A program made the translations under genes and the position numbers. 16,513 bases of DNA from JBBIII01 sp037446575 (lineage in GTDB: Bacteria > Bacteroidota > Ignavibacteria > UBA10030): positions 1-16,513 of the forward strand of contig JBBIII010000054.1 in the NCBI GenBank assembly GCA_037446575.1, read 5' to 3'. Position 1 is the first letter of the stretch, and every line of letters starts with the position of its first letter. Below, piece after piece: positions 6,641 through 14,428 of this stretch. Below the pieces are notes generated by a model that saw only the letters and a list, made by a program, of their open reading frames with translations, ran no database searches and had not been told where the DNA came from.

Positions 6641-7984
6641 ATGAAATCCACTTTAATATTTTTATTACTCTACTTTTTTTTCCTTAACTCCTACTCTCAA
6701 TCCAATAAAAAAGAGGAGTCAGACAAACAAAATATACCAATACTTTTTGAACCAATTTTGTCATATTCTGAAGATACTACAAATACTGACCTTTTTATTA
6801 TTTACAGAATAAAGGGCAGGTTTTTATTTTTTTCAAAAAAAGTCTCCTCCAACCAAGAAATTTATACCGCAAATGCCGATCTTATTTTTGAAATACTGAA
6901 TGAGAATAATATTACCATTAGCCGGGAATTCAAGCCAATTCAAATAACTAGAAATTCTCCTGTAGTTGAAAATGAAAAAATTGAAGATATACAAGGGTTG
7001 TTCAAGTTCAAATTGAAATCTGGAATTCATCGTATAGCAGTAGAACTTAAAGATTATGAATCTAACAAAACTTTTATTGATAAAACCTCTAAGTTTGAAA
7101 TCAAGGTTTTTGAAAAAAGCTCCTCCTTTATTTCTTCATTAACATTTATAGAGCCATTTAAAGAAAAAAATATTGAAAGAAATATTCCATTAATTCCATT
7201 AAACATCGGGCACAATGTATTAATCGGGCAAAAATGCAATGCTTTGTTTCAATTTATCTCTTTTGATACGCTTAACAATATTAAAGTTAATTGGTCAATT
7301 AAGAGCAGGGAAGATGAAAGCGACACAAAAAAAATACAAGCAGATAGCACATTTTTTATTATTAATGGTAATATTTCTATTAAAGATAATATTTCGATAC
7401 CCTCCTTTTTTGTTAAGAAAGGTTTCATTTACAGCCGTCTAATAATTTTACCCATCCCAATTGAAAGATTAGAGAACGGAAGCTACAGACTAACTATTAA
7501 TCTTAAACAAGGGAATATTAACCAGTTATTCGAAACAGATTTTAATGTTATTTGGCCATTTAAACCTCGATCTCTTTCAAATATTCGATTAGCAATTAAT
7601 GCATTAAAACACATTGCATCAGAAGAAGAGATGCAACAGATTTCAAGTTTTAGTATAACAAAAGCAAAAAAAGCTTTCTACGAATTTTGGAAGAAAAGAA
7701 ATCCTGACACTACAAGCGCCTTTAATCCATCGATGGCTGAATATTACCGCAGAGTAGATGAAGCAATTAGAAAATTTTCAAAAGAAAGCGAAAGCGACGG
7801 ATATCTTACAGACCAAGGAAAAATATTTATTTTGTTCGGTTCACCGACACGAACCAATCGACTTTTAAAACCCGATACAGCTCCAACCGAAATTTGGACT
7901 TATGAAATTATTAGAAGGAGATTTATTTTTAAAGACGAGAAAAAGGCAGGCAATTTCATTTTAATAAGGACAGAAGAATATTGA
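6641..7984 (+). CDS. Secreted GWxTD-domain protein, function unknown
   Basis: A 447-residue protein with a likely signal peptide: MKS followed by a hydrophobic stretch to about residue 16, then SYSQS as a plausible cleavage area. The middle is rich in alternating hydrophobic residues and likely beta-sandwich. The C-terminus (about 345-447) is a GWxTD domain: FW-KKRNPD at 349-356, EYYRRVDEA at 367-375, the core DGYLTDQGKIFILFGSPT at 386-403 and EIWTYEI at 417-423. The signature Trp is replaced by Tyr388. GWxTD proteins are widespread in Bacteroidota, Ignavibacteria and Acidobacteria, and their role is not established. No ribosome site is visible before the ATG. The stop overlaps the pdxA start by 4 nt, so the two are translationally linked. 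The family is well supported; the function is open. Confidence 0.85.
   Translation: MKSTLIFLLLYFFFLNSYSQSNKKEESDKQNIPILFEPILSYSEDTTNTDLFIIYRIKGRFLFFSKKVSSNQEIYTANADLIFEILNENNITISREFKPIQITRNSPVVENEKIEDIQGLFKFKLKSGIHRIAVELKDYESNKTFIDKTSKFEIKVFEKSSSFISSLTFIEPFKEKNIERNIPLIPLNIGHNVLIGQKCNALFQFISFDTLNNIKVNWSIKSREDESDTKKIQADSTFFIINGNISIKDNISIPSFFVKKGFIYSRLIILPIPIERLENGSYRLTINLKQGNINQLFETDFNVIWPFKPRSLSNIRLAINALKHIASEEEMQQISSFSITKAKKAFYEFWKKRNPDTTSAFNPSMAEYYRRVDEAIRKFSKESESDGYLTDQGKIFILFGSPTRTNRLLKPDTAPTEIWTYEIIRRRFIFKDEKKAGNFILIRTEEY
7966..7970 (+). promoter_or_regulatory. Ribosome binding site supporting the TTG start of pdxA
   Basis: AAGGA lies inside the end of the GWxTD gene, 10 nt before the TTG that overlaps its stop codon. 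Together with the conserved PdxA N-terminus (KPIIAITVGD) directly after that TTG, it supports the non-ATG start. Confidence 0.6.
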
Positions 7985-8973
7985 AACCTATAATTGCAAT
8001 AACAGTAGGTGATTTTAATGGAATAGGCCCAGAAATAGCTTTAAAGGCGACCTGCAATCCTTCAGTAAAAAAAATTTGTACACCGGTTTTGATAGGTCCA
8101 TTTGCTATTTTTACATATATAGCAAAGCAGTTAAAAGTTAAAACCAAAATAGCAAAGACAACATTACCACTTATAAATAAAAAAGAAATTTCGGTTATTG
8201 ATGTTGGCGATGGAATTCCTGCCGATATTCAATACGGAATGCCCTCAAAATCCGCTGGTCGTTCGGCAGGCGCTGCTATAGAATTAGCTGTTGAATTATG
8301 CTCCCAGAAGAAAATTGATGCAATCGTAACTGCTCCCGCTTCCAAAGAGACTCTAAATTTGGCTGGTTATAATTTCCCAGGGCAAACAGAAATGATAGCA
8401 TTGTTTAGTCGTTCTCAACGAGTTGCAATGATACTTGTTTCTGATAAAATGCGGGTAGGTTTAGTTACAATTCATACAAGCATTAAAAATGTTGCAGACC
8501 AAATATCAAAAGATAAGATAATTGAGAAATTATCAATTGTTAACGAATCTCTAAAGATGGATTTTAAAATTAAGAAACCGCGTATTGCAGTCTTAGCATT
8601 AAATCCGCATAGCGGAGAGCATGGATTAATTGGCAATGAAGAAGAACAAATTATTAAACCCGCAATAACTGATGTAATTAATAAAGATGTGTATGCTGAA
8701 GGTCCTTTTTCGCCAGACAGTTTTTTTGGAATGCATTATTACAAAAAATTTGATGCCATTATTGCGATGTATCACGATCAAGGATTAATACCGTTTAAAA
8801 TGAAATCTTTTGGAAAAGGAGTAAATTACTCGGCTGGTTTGAATATAATCAGAACCTCACCAGACCACGGAACCGCCTTCGATATTGCTGGAAAAAATAA
8901 AGCTGATATTTCAAGTATTATAGAAGCCATAAAATTAGCAGTTAAAATTTCAAGTAATAGGAAAAATAGATGA
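7981..8973 (+). CDS. pdxA: 4-hydroxythreonine-4-phosphate dehydrogenase
   Basis: PdxA oxidises 4-phosphohydroxy-L-threonine with NAD+ in the deoxyxylulose-5-phosphate-dependent route to pyridoxal phosphate; its partner PdxJ is not here. The 330-residue length is normal. ITVGDFNGIGPEIA (7-20), the metal-binding histidines His165, His210 (NPHSGE) and His265 (YHDQG), and SPDHGTAFDIAG (293-304) are all present. Position 135, in FPGQTE, is Gln where E. coli PdxA has the phosphate-contacting His of GHTE. The start is TTG, because the conserved N-terminus begins there and AAGGA precedes it. The gene shares 4 nt with the GWxTD gene before it and 4 nt with ftsE after it. A PdxA2-type phosphothreonate enzyme is unlikely because no DUF1537 kinase is adjacent. 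Confidence 0.94.
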   Translation: MKPIIAITVGDFNGIGPEIALKATCNPSVKKICTPVLIGPFAIFTYIAKQLKVKTKIAKTTLPLINKKEISVIDVGDGIPADIQYGMPSKSAGRSAGAAIELAVELCSQKKIDAIVTAPASKETLNLAGYNFPGQTEMIALFSRSQRVAMILVSDKMRVGLVTIHTSIKNVADQISKDKIIEKLSIVNESLKMDFKIKKPRIAVLALNPHSGEHGLIGNEEEQIIKPAITDVINKDVYAEGPFSPDSFFGMHYYKKFDAIIAMYHDQGLIPFKMKSFGKGVNYSAGLNIIRTSPDHGTAFDIAGKNKADISSIIEAIKLAVKISSNRKNR

Positions 8974-9647
8974 TTGAATTAAAAAATGTTACCGTTAAAT
9001 TTGATGACCAGATTGTACTCGACCATATTTCTTTTGCATTGCAACCTGGCGAATTTGTCTACTTAGTTGGACAAACAGGCACAGGAAAAAGTTCGTTATT
9101 GCGATTGTTGTATTTTGATCTTAAGCCATCTACAGGTATTGTCCAAATTAGTAAATATAATTCATCAACTATAACAAAGCGTCAAATTCCTTTTCTTAGA
9201 AGACACTTGGGAATAGTGTTTCAAGATTTCAAGCTTCTTGAAGACAGAAATGTATATGATAATGTTGCGTTTGCGCTTTTTGTTACAAACACAAAGCGTA
9301 GTGAGATTAAGAAAAAGACGCTTCATGTTCTTGCAGATGTTGGTTTAAGTCATAAAAGAAATCATATGCCACATGAATTATCTGGCGGAGAACAGCAACG
9401 TGTTGTAATTGCACGAGCGTTAGTTAACGAGCCATTTGTTCTACTTGCAGACGAACCCACCGGCAATCTCGACCCTACATCTTCAATGGAAATTATGGAA
9501 TTACTTTTGAAAATAAATATGCGGGGAACGGCAATTTTAATGGCAACGCATAATTACGAGATTGTAAAAAAATACCCTGCGCGCATAATTCAATTAAAAG
9601 AAGGCGAGTTGGTCGAATTAGACGCAAAAAAGAAAATTTTGTCTTAA
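8970..9647 (+). CDS. ftsE: Cell-division ABC transporter ATPase FtsE
   Basis: A 225-residue ABC ATPase. Walker A GQTGTGKS is at 34-41, Q-loop Gln85 (GIVFQDFKLL), signature LSGGEQ at 137-142, Walker B VLLADE at 157-162 and H-loop His194. The combination of Walker A GQTGTGKS, FQDFKLLEDRNVYDNVA and DEPTGNLDP is characteristic of FtsE, which with FtsX links the divisome to peptidoglycan hydrolases. LolD or MacB-type ATPases are the alternative, but the RLL-FD-KPSTG segment after Walker A fits FtsE better. The ATG overlaps the pdxA stop (ATGA). FtsX is not adjacent, unlike in proteobacteria. The stop codon is 2 nt from that of the convergent nfu gene. Confidence 0.88.
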   Translation: MIELKNVTVKFDDQIVLDHISFALQPGEFVYLVGQTGTGKSSLLRLLYFDLKPSTGIVQISKYNSSTITKRQIPFLRRHLGIVFQDFKLLEDRNVYDNVAFALFVTNTKRSEIKKKTLHVLADVGLSHKRNHMPHELSGGEQQRVVIARALVNEPFVLLADEPTGNLDPTSSMEIMELLLKINMRGTAILMATHNYEIVKKYPARIIQLKEGELVELDAKKKILS

Positions 9648-9649
9648 AC

Positions 9650-9880
9650 TTACTTCACCTGTTCTACCCTTTTTACTGCAGGATGCTGAATCATTAAAGA
9701 GCGTTCAATTCCAGCTCTAAGAGTCATAATTGACATAGGACATTTAGAACATGAACCCGTTAAGCGTACTTCAACAATTCCATCGTCCGTAGTTCGAACT
9801 AATTCCACTCCACCTTCATCAATTGCAAGAAATATTCTAATTCTTTCTAAACTTGCTTCTATATCGTCATTTTTCAACAT
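9650..9880 (-). CDS. Nfu-type Fe-S scaffold, standalone NifU C-terminal domain
   Basis: A 76-residue protein consisting only of the NifU C-terminal domain. The CxxC pair is Cys44 and Cys47 in GSCSKCPMS, followed by TLRAGIER, the helix typical of the family. Nfu proteins bind a [4Fe-4S] cluster at the dimer interface and hand it to client apoproteins. It lies 3 nt downstream of mrp and is clearly co-transcribed with it, which ties the two to the same Fe-S delivery task. A complete small domain, not a fragment of a longer NifU. Confidence 0.92.
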   Translation of the reverse strand: MLKNDDIEASLERIRIFLAIDEGGVELVRTTDDGIVEVRLTGSCSKCPMSIMTLRAGIERSLMIQHPAVKRVEQVK

Positions 9881-9883
9881 AAC

Positions 9884-10978
9884 TTAATTCTTGTTCGATA
9901 ATAATATTTCTACTTTAGGTATTTTTGGAGATCCAAGATATTGGATACTGATTTGTGCCGCAAGCTGTCGAGCGATTTCTTTTATAACCATACCTTGATT
10001 TGATTCAGGTTCTTCAAAGACAACCGGAATTCCTTTATCGCCGCTAACTCTGATTTTAGTGTCAATCGGTATTTCTCCTAAAAATGGAACGTTTAATTCT
10101 TCAGCTGTTCTCTTACCACCGCCATTGTCAAAAATATTCTCATGTTCTCCGCAATGACTACAAATAAAATAACTCATATTTTCTATTATACCAAGAATAG
10201 GAACGTTCACTTTATTAAACATAACTAATCCCTTTTTTGCGTCTGCCAACGCGACATCTTGCGGCGTAGTAACAATCACTGCTCCCGTTAAAGGAATAGT
10301 CTGCACTAAAGTTAATTGTATATCGCCTGTTCCAGGGGGCAAGTCAAAAATTAAATAATCTAATTCTTTCCAATGAACGTCGGACATAAATTGTTTAATT
10401 GCGCCGCTCGCCATTGGTCCGCGCCATATTACCGCCTCCATCGGATTCACAAGAAAACCAATCGACATTACTTTAACACCGTATTTTTCTAACGGCACAA
10501 GTTTATTTTGTATAATTTGCGGACGTTCGTGTATTCCAAACATTAATGGCGCACTTGGACCATAAACATCTGCATCAATAAGTCCGACCTTTGCTCCATC
10601 CATTGCTAACGCAACAGCAAGATTAACCGCAACAGTCGATTTCCCCACGCCACCTTTACCGCTTGCAATTGCAATTGTATTTTTAACAGTGGGCAGGATA
10701 TCTTCTTTATTTGCATGAGAATTTCGCTGAACACTTGAAGTCATTTTAATATTTACTTTTCCAACATTTTCAATATTGCTTCTAATTGTTTTTTCACAAT
10801 CAGATTTAAATTTATCTCTTACAGGACAAGCAGGAGTTGTAAGTTGAAGATCGAATGATACATCATTTCCTTCTATCTTTAAATTTTTTATAAATCCTAG
10901 AGTTACAATATCTCGATTCAAATCAGGGTCTATAACTTCCGTTAGTGATTTTAAAATATTTTCTTCAGTAAGTTTCAT
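9884..10978 (-). CDS. mrp: Mrp/ApbC Fe-S cluster carrier ATPase
   Basis: A 364-residue cytosolic P-loop ATPase of the Mrp/NBP35 family. Residues 1-85 form a MIP18 (DUF59) domain with TTPACPVRD at 48-55 and its conserved Cys51. The deviant Walker A SGKGGVGKST spans 106-115, DLPPGTGD (212-219) is the Walker B region, and Cys273 and Cys276 form the CxxC that bridges a [4Fe-4S] cluster between subunits. It carries assembled clusters to target enzymes. The next gene, 3 nt away, is nfu. Upstream is a 70-bp gap after rtcB with no evident terminator, so read-through is possible. Confidence 0.94.
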   Translation of the reverse strand: MKLTEENILKSLTEVIDPDLNRDIVTLGFIKNLKIEGNDVSFDLQLTTPACPVRDKFKSDCEKTIRSNIENVGKVNIKMTSSVQRNSHANKEDILPTVKNTIAIASGKGGVGKSTVAVNLAVALAMDGAKVGLIDADVYGPSAPLMFGIHERPQIIQNKLVPLEKYGVKVMSIGFLVNPMEAVIWRGPMASGAIKQFMSDVHWKELDYLIFDLPPGTGDIQLTLVQTIPLTGAVIVTTPQDVALADAKKGLVMFNKVNVPILGIIENMSYFICSHCGEHENIFDNGGGKRTAEELNVPFLGEIPIDTKIRVSGDKGIPVVFEEPESNQGMVIKEIARQLAAQISIQYLGSPKIPKVEILLSNKN

Positions 10979-11048
10979 TTATATCTTTCTAATTTATTGT
11001 TACGCTTATTTCAAAGTTTAAAACATTTTTGTATATAATACAGTTCCA

Positions 11049-12485
11049 CTACCCTTTTATTACGCCAATAGGTATCATCTTTGCAACTTTATTTGCAATA
11101 CCGGCATTATGAACAACTTCAACAACTAAACTTACATCTTTATATGCTTCGGGTTTTTCTTCCGTTAAGCCGCTTTTTGTAGCGCCGCGGATATGAATGC
11201 CTTTATCTTTCAATTGTTTAATTAATTGATCAGCGCTGATATCTTTTTTTGCGGCATGTCTGCTCATTGCTCTTCCAGCTCCATGGCAGGTCGAACCAAA
11301 AGTATCATTCATTGCCTGTTCAGTCCCAACTAATACATACGAACAAGTTCCCATGCTTCCCGGAATAATGACCGGCTGTCCTACTTCAGCATAAGCTTGC
11401 GGAATTTCGGGATGTTTTTTAGGAAATGCGCGTGTCGCTCCTTTTCGATGCACTAATACATCCTTAAGATTTTTGCCAACCTTGTGTCGTTCTTTTTTTG
11501 CTATATTATGCGCCACATCATAAACTAATTTTAAATTTCCTGTTCCAAAAATTCGTTCAAACGCTTTTCTTGTCCAGTGGCTCATCATCTGCCTATTTGC
11601 AAAAGCAAAATTTGCCGAAGCCGCCATCGCTTTAAGATAACTTTGACCTTCTTTTGAATTTATTGGAACACAAGCAAGCTGACGATCTACTACTTTTATA
11701 CCATATTTTGGCATTGCTTCCTGCATTACTTCTAAATAATCTGTACAAACTTGGTGCCCGAGTCCGCGCGAACCGCTGTGAATCATCACAACAATTTGAT
11801 TTTTTCGTAATCCAAAAACATTAGCTACTGTCTCATCATAAACTTCTTCAATATATTGCACTTCAACAAAATGGTTTCCGGAACCAAGAGTTCCGAGTTG
11901 ATCTTTGCCGCGTTGTTTTGCTCGGTTACTGACTTCAGTAGGATCGGCGTCCTTAATTCTTCCTTGCTCCTCAATATGCTCGAGGTCGTTTGTGGTTCCA
12001 TATTTATTTTCTACAGCCCAGTAAGCTCCGTTTATTAAAACACTGTCTAATTGTTCAAACGATAAATCAATAACACCAGATTTCCCCGTGCCACAAGGTA
12101 TATCTCTAAATAGCTGATTTAACAATGCGTCCAGCTTCGGTTTAACTTGATCAACTGTTAGCTCTGAAGCAAGCAATCGAACGCCGCAATTTATATCAAA
12201 CCCGACGCCGCCAGCCGAAACAATTCCTGATTCCATATCTGACGCAGCAACGCCGCCAATTGCAAAACCATAACCTTGATGAGCATCGGGCATCGCTAAT
12301 GAACGCCCAATTAATCCTGGAAGCGTTGCAACATTTGCGACCTGTTTTAAAGTCTCATCCTTTTGAATTGCATTAATTAATTCATCGTTTGCGTAAATCA
12401 TTCCTTCAATTCTCATTCCTTGCTGGAATGATTGCGGAATTAAAAATCTGTATTCATCAATTTTTTTTAAATTCATATCAAACAT
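11049..12485 (-). CDS. rtcB: RNA-splicing ligase RtcB
   Basis: GTP- and Mn-dependent ligase joining RNA 2',3'-cyclic phosphate or 3'-phosphate ends to 5'-OH ends; in bacteria it acts in RNA repair. The 478 residues carry every active-site residue: Asp97 and Cys100 (DINCGVR), His205 (GSGNHFVE), His236 (HSGSRGLGH), His326 and His401 (TCHGAGR), the last being the likely guanylylated histidine. The spacing matches the archaeal enzyme from Pyrococcus closely. The archease gene is just upstream. The first ATG overlaps the archease stop by 8 nt; a second in-frame ATG (Met4) begins 1 nt after that stop and is equally possible. Neither has a clear ribosome site, which suggests coupled translation. No rtcA is present. 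Confidence 0.96.
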   Translation of the reverse strand: MFDMNLKKIDEYRFLIPQSFQQGMRIEGMIYANDELINAIQKDETLKQVANVATLPGLIGRSLAMPDAHQGYGFAIGGVAASDMESGIVSAGGVGFDINCGVRLLASELTVDQVKPKLDALLNQLFRDIPCGTGKSGVIDLSFEQLDSVLINGAYWAVENKYGTTNDLEHIEEQGRIKDADPTEVSNRAKQRGKDQLGTLGSGNHFVEVQYIEEVYDETVANVFGLRKNQIVVMIHSGSRGLGHQVCTDYLEVMQEAMPKYGIKVVDRQLACVPINSKEGQSYLKAMAASANFAFANRQMMSHWTRKAFERIFGTGNLKLVYDVAHNIAKKERHKVGKNLKDVLVHRKGATRAFPKKHPEIPQAYAEVGQPVIIPGSMGTCSYVLVGTEQAMNDTFGSTCHGAGRAMSRHAAKKDISADQLIKQLKDKGIHIRGATKSGLTEEKPEAYKDVSLVVEVVHNAGIANKVAKMIPIGVIKG

Positions 12486-12897
12486 CCAAATAGACTCGGG
12501 ACTTCCAAATATCTCTTTCTTTTTCGATTATCAGATTGTGATATGTAACAGCTTTTACGTCAAGCTTAAGCTGATGTTTTATTTTGTTGTATTTTTCGCC
12601 GGCAACATTTGCGCATAACGAGGTATCGGAAATATTTTTAAATTCTACGTCTGACATCAGAAATTTTTCCGAATCATAAAGAAAAAGAATTTCATTTAAC
12701 CACCTTACAAACATATTTTCTCGATCCATTGCCGATATTGTTATTTTTTTTGTTAGGTTATTATCAATTTTCGAATTGCCCGCAATAATAAAAATTAAAC
12801 CTTTTGCAGAATTTTTAAAAACGTCTTCCATAGAATTTCCATACGCTTCAATTCCTAAATCTGCCGGATGTTCAAGAATTTTAAAAAGCTCTTTCAT
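12478..12897 (-). CDS. Archease, RtcB-activating protein
   Basis: A 139-residue archease. The N-terminal HPADLGIEAYGNSMEDVFKN (10-29) is the family's signature with the acidic metal-site Asp13. The C-terminus keeps KAVTYHNLII and the final acidic YLDV, whose Asp138 is expected to complete the site. Archease speeds RtcB guanylylation and allows multiple turnovers, so the adjacency to rtcB is functional. The ATG follows the purC stop directly (TAAATG), so translation is probably re-initiated. Length and motifs are normal. Confidence 0.93.
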   Translation of the reverse strand: MKELFKILEHPADLGIEAYGNSMEDVFKNSAKGLIFIIAGNSKIDNNLTKKITISAMDRENMFVRWLNEILFLYDSEKFLMSDVEFKNISDTSLCANVAGEKYNKIKHQLKLDVKAVTYHNLIIEKERDIWKSRVYLDV

Positions 12898-13803
12898 TTA
12901 TACCAATGTTCTGTCGCTTAATCTTTTGAGCGCTTCTAAATACAAAGCAGATGTTTTTAATATAATATCTTCTGGTAATTTTGGCGCGGGCGGCTTTTTA
13001 TTAAAATTTACAGACGATAAATAATCACGCAAAAATTGTTTATCGAAACCATCTTGAGCTCTTCCTGGCTTATATTTTTCTTTCAGCCAAAACCGGGAAG
13101 AATCTGGCGTAAGCAATTCGTCTATTAATATAAGCTCACCATCTTCATTTACTCCAAATTCAAACTTCGTATCCGCAACAATAATTCCTTTTGAATCGGC
13201 AATTTCTACGCCTCGTTTATAAATATTAATAGAGATATCCCTCACCTTTTCCGCCATTTCTTTTCCAATTAGATTTTTCATCTCTTCGAACGAAATATTT
13301 TCGTCATGTGATCCTTGGACAGCTTTTGTAGAAGGGGTAATTATCGGCTCTGGTAATTTGGACGCTTGTACTAAGCCAACTGGTAATTTAATGCCGCTAA
13401 TAGTATGATTACTAATATATTCATTCCAGCAAGAACCAAATAAGTAACCTCTAACAATACACTCTACGGCAAGCGGTTTTGTTTTCTTTACAAACAACGA
13501 CCGATCGCGCAGTACATCCCAGTGTGGTTTGCATTCAGACGGGAAATCATAGATTATAGACGATATAAAATGATTTTGAATAATATCTTTTGTTTGTTCA
13601 AACCAATATTCTGATATTTGCGTAAGCACTTTACCCTTAAACGGAATTCCCTCATTCATAATCACATCAAAAGCAGAAATTCTATCCGTAGCAACAATAA
13701 GCAACGCATCGCCGAAATCGTAAATATCGCGGGTCTTACCTCTGTTTTTTAGTTTCATATTTTGAAGCATTGTGTGTGTTATAACCGGCTCAGACTTTAT
13801 CAA
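12898..13803 (-). CDS. purC: SAICAR synthetase (phosphoribosylaminoimidazole-succinocarboxamide synthase)
   Basis: Condenses CAIR with aspartate using ATP in de novo purine synthesis. At 301 residues it belongs to the longer PurC form. RGKTRDIYDFG (21-31), ATDRISAFDVIM (38-49), ECIVRGYLFG (114-123), VADTKFEFG (209-217) and DELLTPDSSRFW (228-239) are all canonical. The start is a TTG with AAGGAAG 6 nt upstream; the first ATG (Met12) would cut into the N-terminal strand. It follows aat by 13 nt and is followed at once by archease. No other pur gene is in the window. Confidence 0.95.
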   Translation of the reverse strand: MIKSEPVITHTMLQNMKLKNRGKTRDIYDFGDALLIVATDRISAFDVIMNEGIPFKGKVLTQISEYWFEQTKDIIQNHFISSIIYDFPSECKPHWDVLRDRSLFVKKTKPLAVECIVRGYLFGSCWNEYISNHTISGIKLPVGLVQASKLPEPIITPSTKAVQGSHDENISFEEMKNLIGKEMAEKVRDISINIYKRGVEIADSKGIIVADTKFEFGVNEDGELILIDELLTPDSSRFWLKEKYKPGRAQDGFDKQFLRDYLSSVNFNKKPPAPKLPEDIILKTSALYLEALKRLSDRTLV

Positions 13804-13809
13804 TTGCAG

Positions 13810-13816
13810 CTTCCTT
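13810..13816 (-). promoter_or_regulatory. Ribosome binding site supporting the TTG start of purC
   Basis: AAGGAAG on the minus strand sits directly after the aat stop codon and 6 nt before the TTG. This spacing is ideal, and it favours TTG over the internal Met12. Confidence 0.65.
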
Positions 13817-14416
13817 TTAGATAAACATACAATTCAAATTAATCGACTTATTTAATAAGTCTAAATATTCTTTACGCGTAATTTCATACGCACCAAATCT
13901 TTTTAAATGTGGAGTAATATATTGTGCATCGAGCAATAAAAAACCTTTTTCATTTAACCTTTTTACTAAATTAACGAGCGCCACTTTTGAAGCGTCTCGC
14001 AAAATACTAAACATCGATTCACCAAAAAAAGCTCCGCCAATTGCAACACCATAAAGCCCACCGGCTAATTTCCCTTCGCTCCATGTTTCAACGCTGTGCG
14101 CATAACCGAGTTCGTTTAATTTTAAATAGCTCTGAATAATCTTCTCTGAAATCCAAGTTTCTTCACGCTTAGAACATCTGCGTATTGTCTCTTCAAAATT
14201 TTGATTAATTTTAATTTCAAAAATATTTTTTTTTAGGATAGACTTAAGACTTTTTTGGGGGTGAAGTTTTTCTAAATCGATGATTGCCCGTGGGTCTGGA
14301 GAATACCAATTTATTTCTCCGGTTTTCGAATCAGCCATCGGAAAAAATCCATTGCAATATGCAGTTAATAAAAACTCAGGATCAATTATTTCAATTATTT
14401 TTGAATGTGATTGCAC
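13817..14416 (-). CDS. aat: Leucyl/phenylalanyl-tRNA-protein transferase
   Basis: Transfers Leu or Phe from tRNA to proteins with N-terminal Arg or Lys, marking them for ClpS/ClpAP degradation (N-end rule). 199 residues is a compact but complete form. PEFLLTAYCNGFFPMAD (13-29), WYSPDPRAIIDLE (37-49), TWIS (87-90), YAHSVETW (105-112), GGLYGVAIGGAFFGESMFS (119-137) and DASKVAL (141-147) follow the family pattern. The start is GTG and lies 12 nt after the oxidoreductase stop, with no clear ribosome site, so coupled translation is likely. The first ATG in frame (Met27) is inside the conserved FPMAD motif and can be excluded. Confidence 0.95.
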   Translation of the reverse strand: MQSHSKIIEIIDPEFLLTAYCNGFFPMADSKTGEINWYSPDPRAIIDLEKLHPQKSLKSILKKNIFEIKINQNFEETIRRCSKREETWISEKIIQSYLKLNELGYAHSVETWSEGKLAGGLYGVAIGGAFFGESMFSILRDASKVALVNLVKRLNEKGFLLLDAQYITPHLKRFGAYEITRKEYLDLLNKSINLNCMFI

Positions 14417-14428
14417 TTAACACTTATA

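Noticed and set aside
7981..8973. pdxA as part of sugar-acid or phosphothreonate catabolism (PdxA2 type)
   Set aside because: It is on the opposite strand, in another transcription unit, overlaps ftsE, and no DUF1537 kinase accompanies it.
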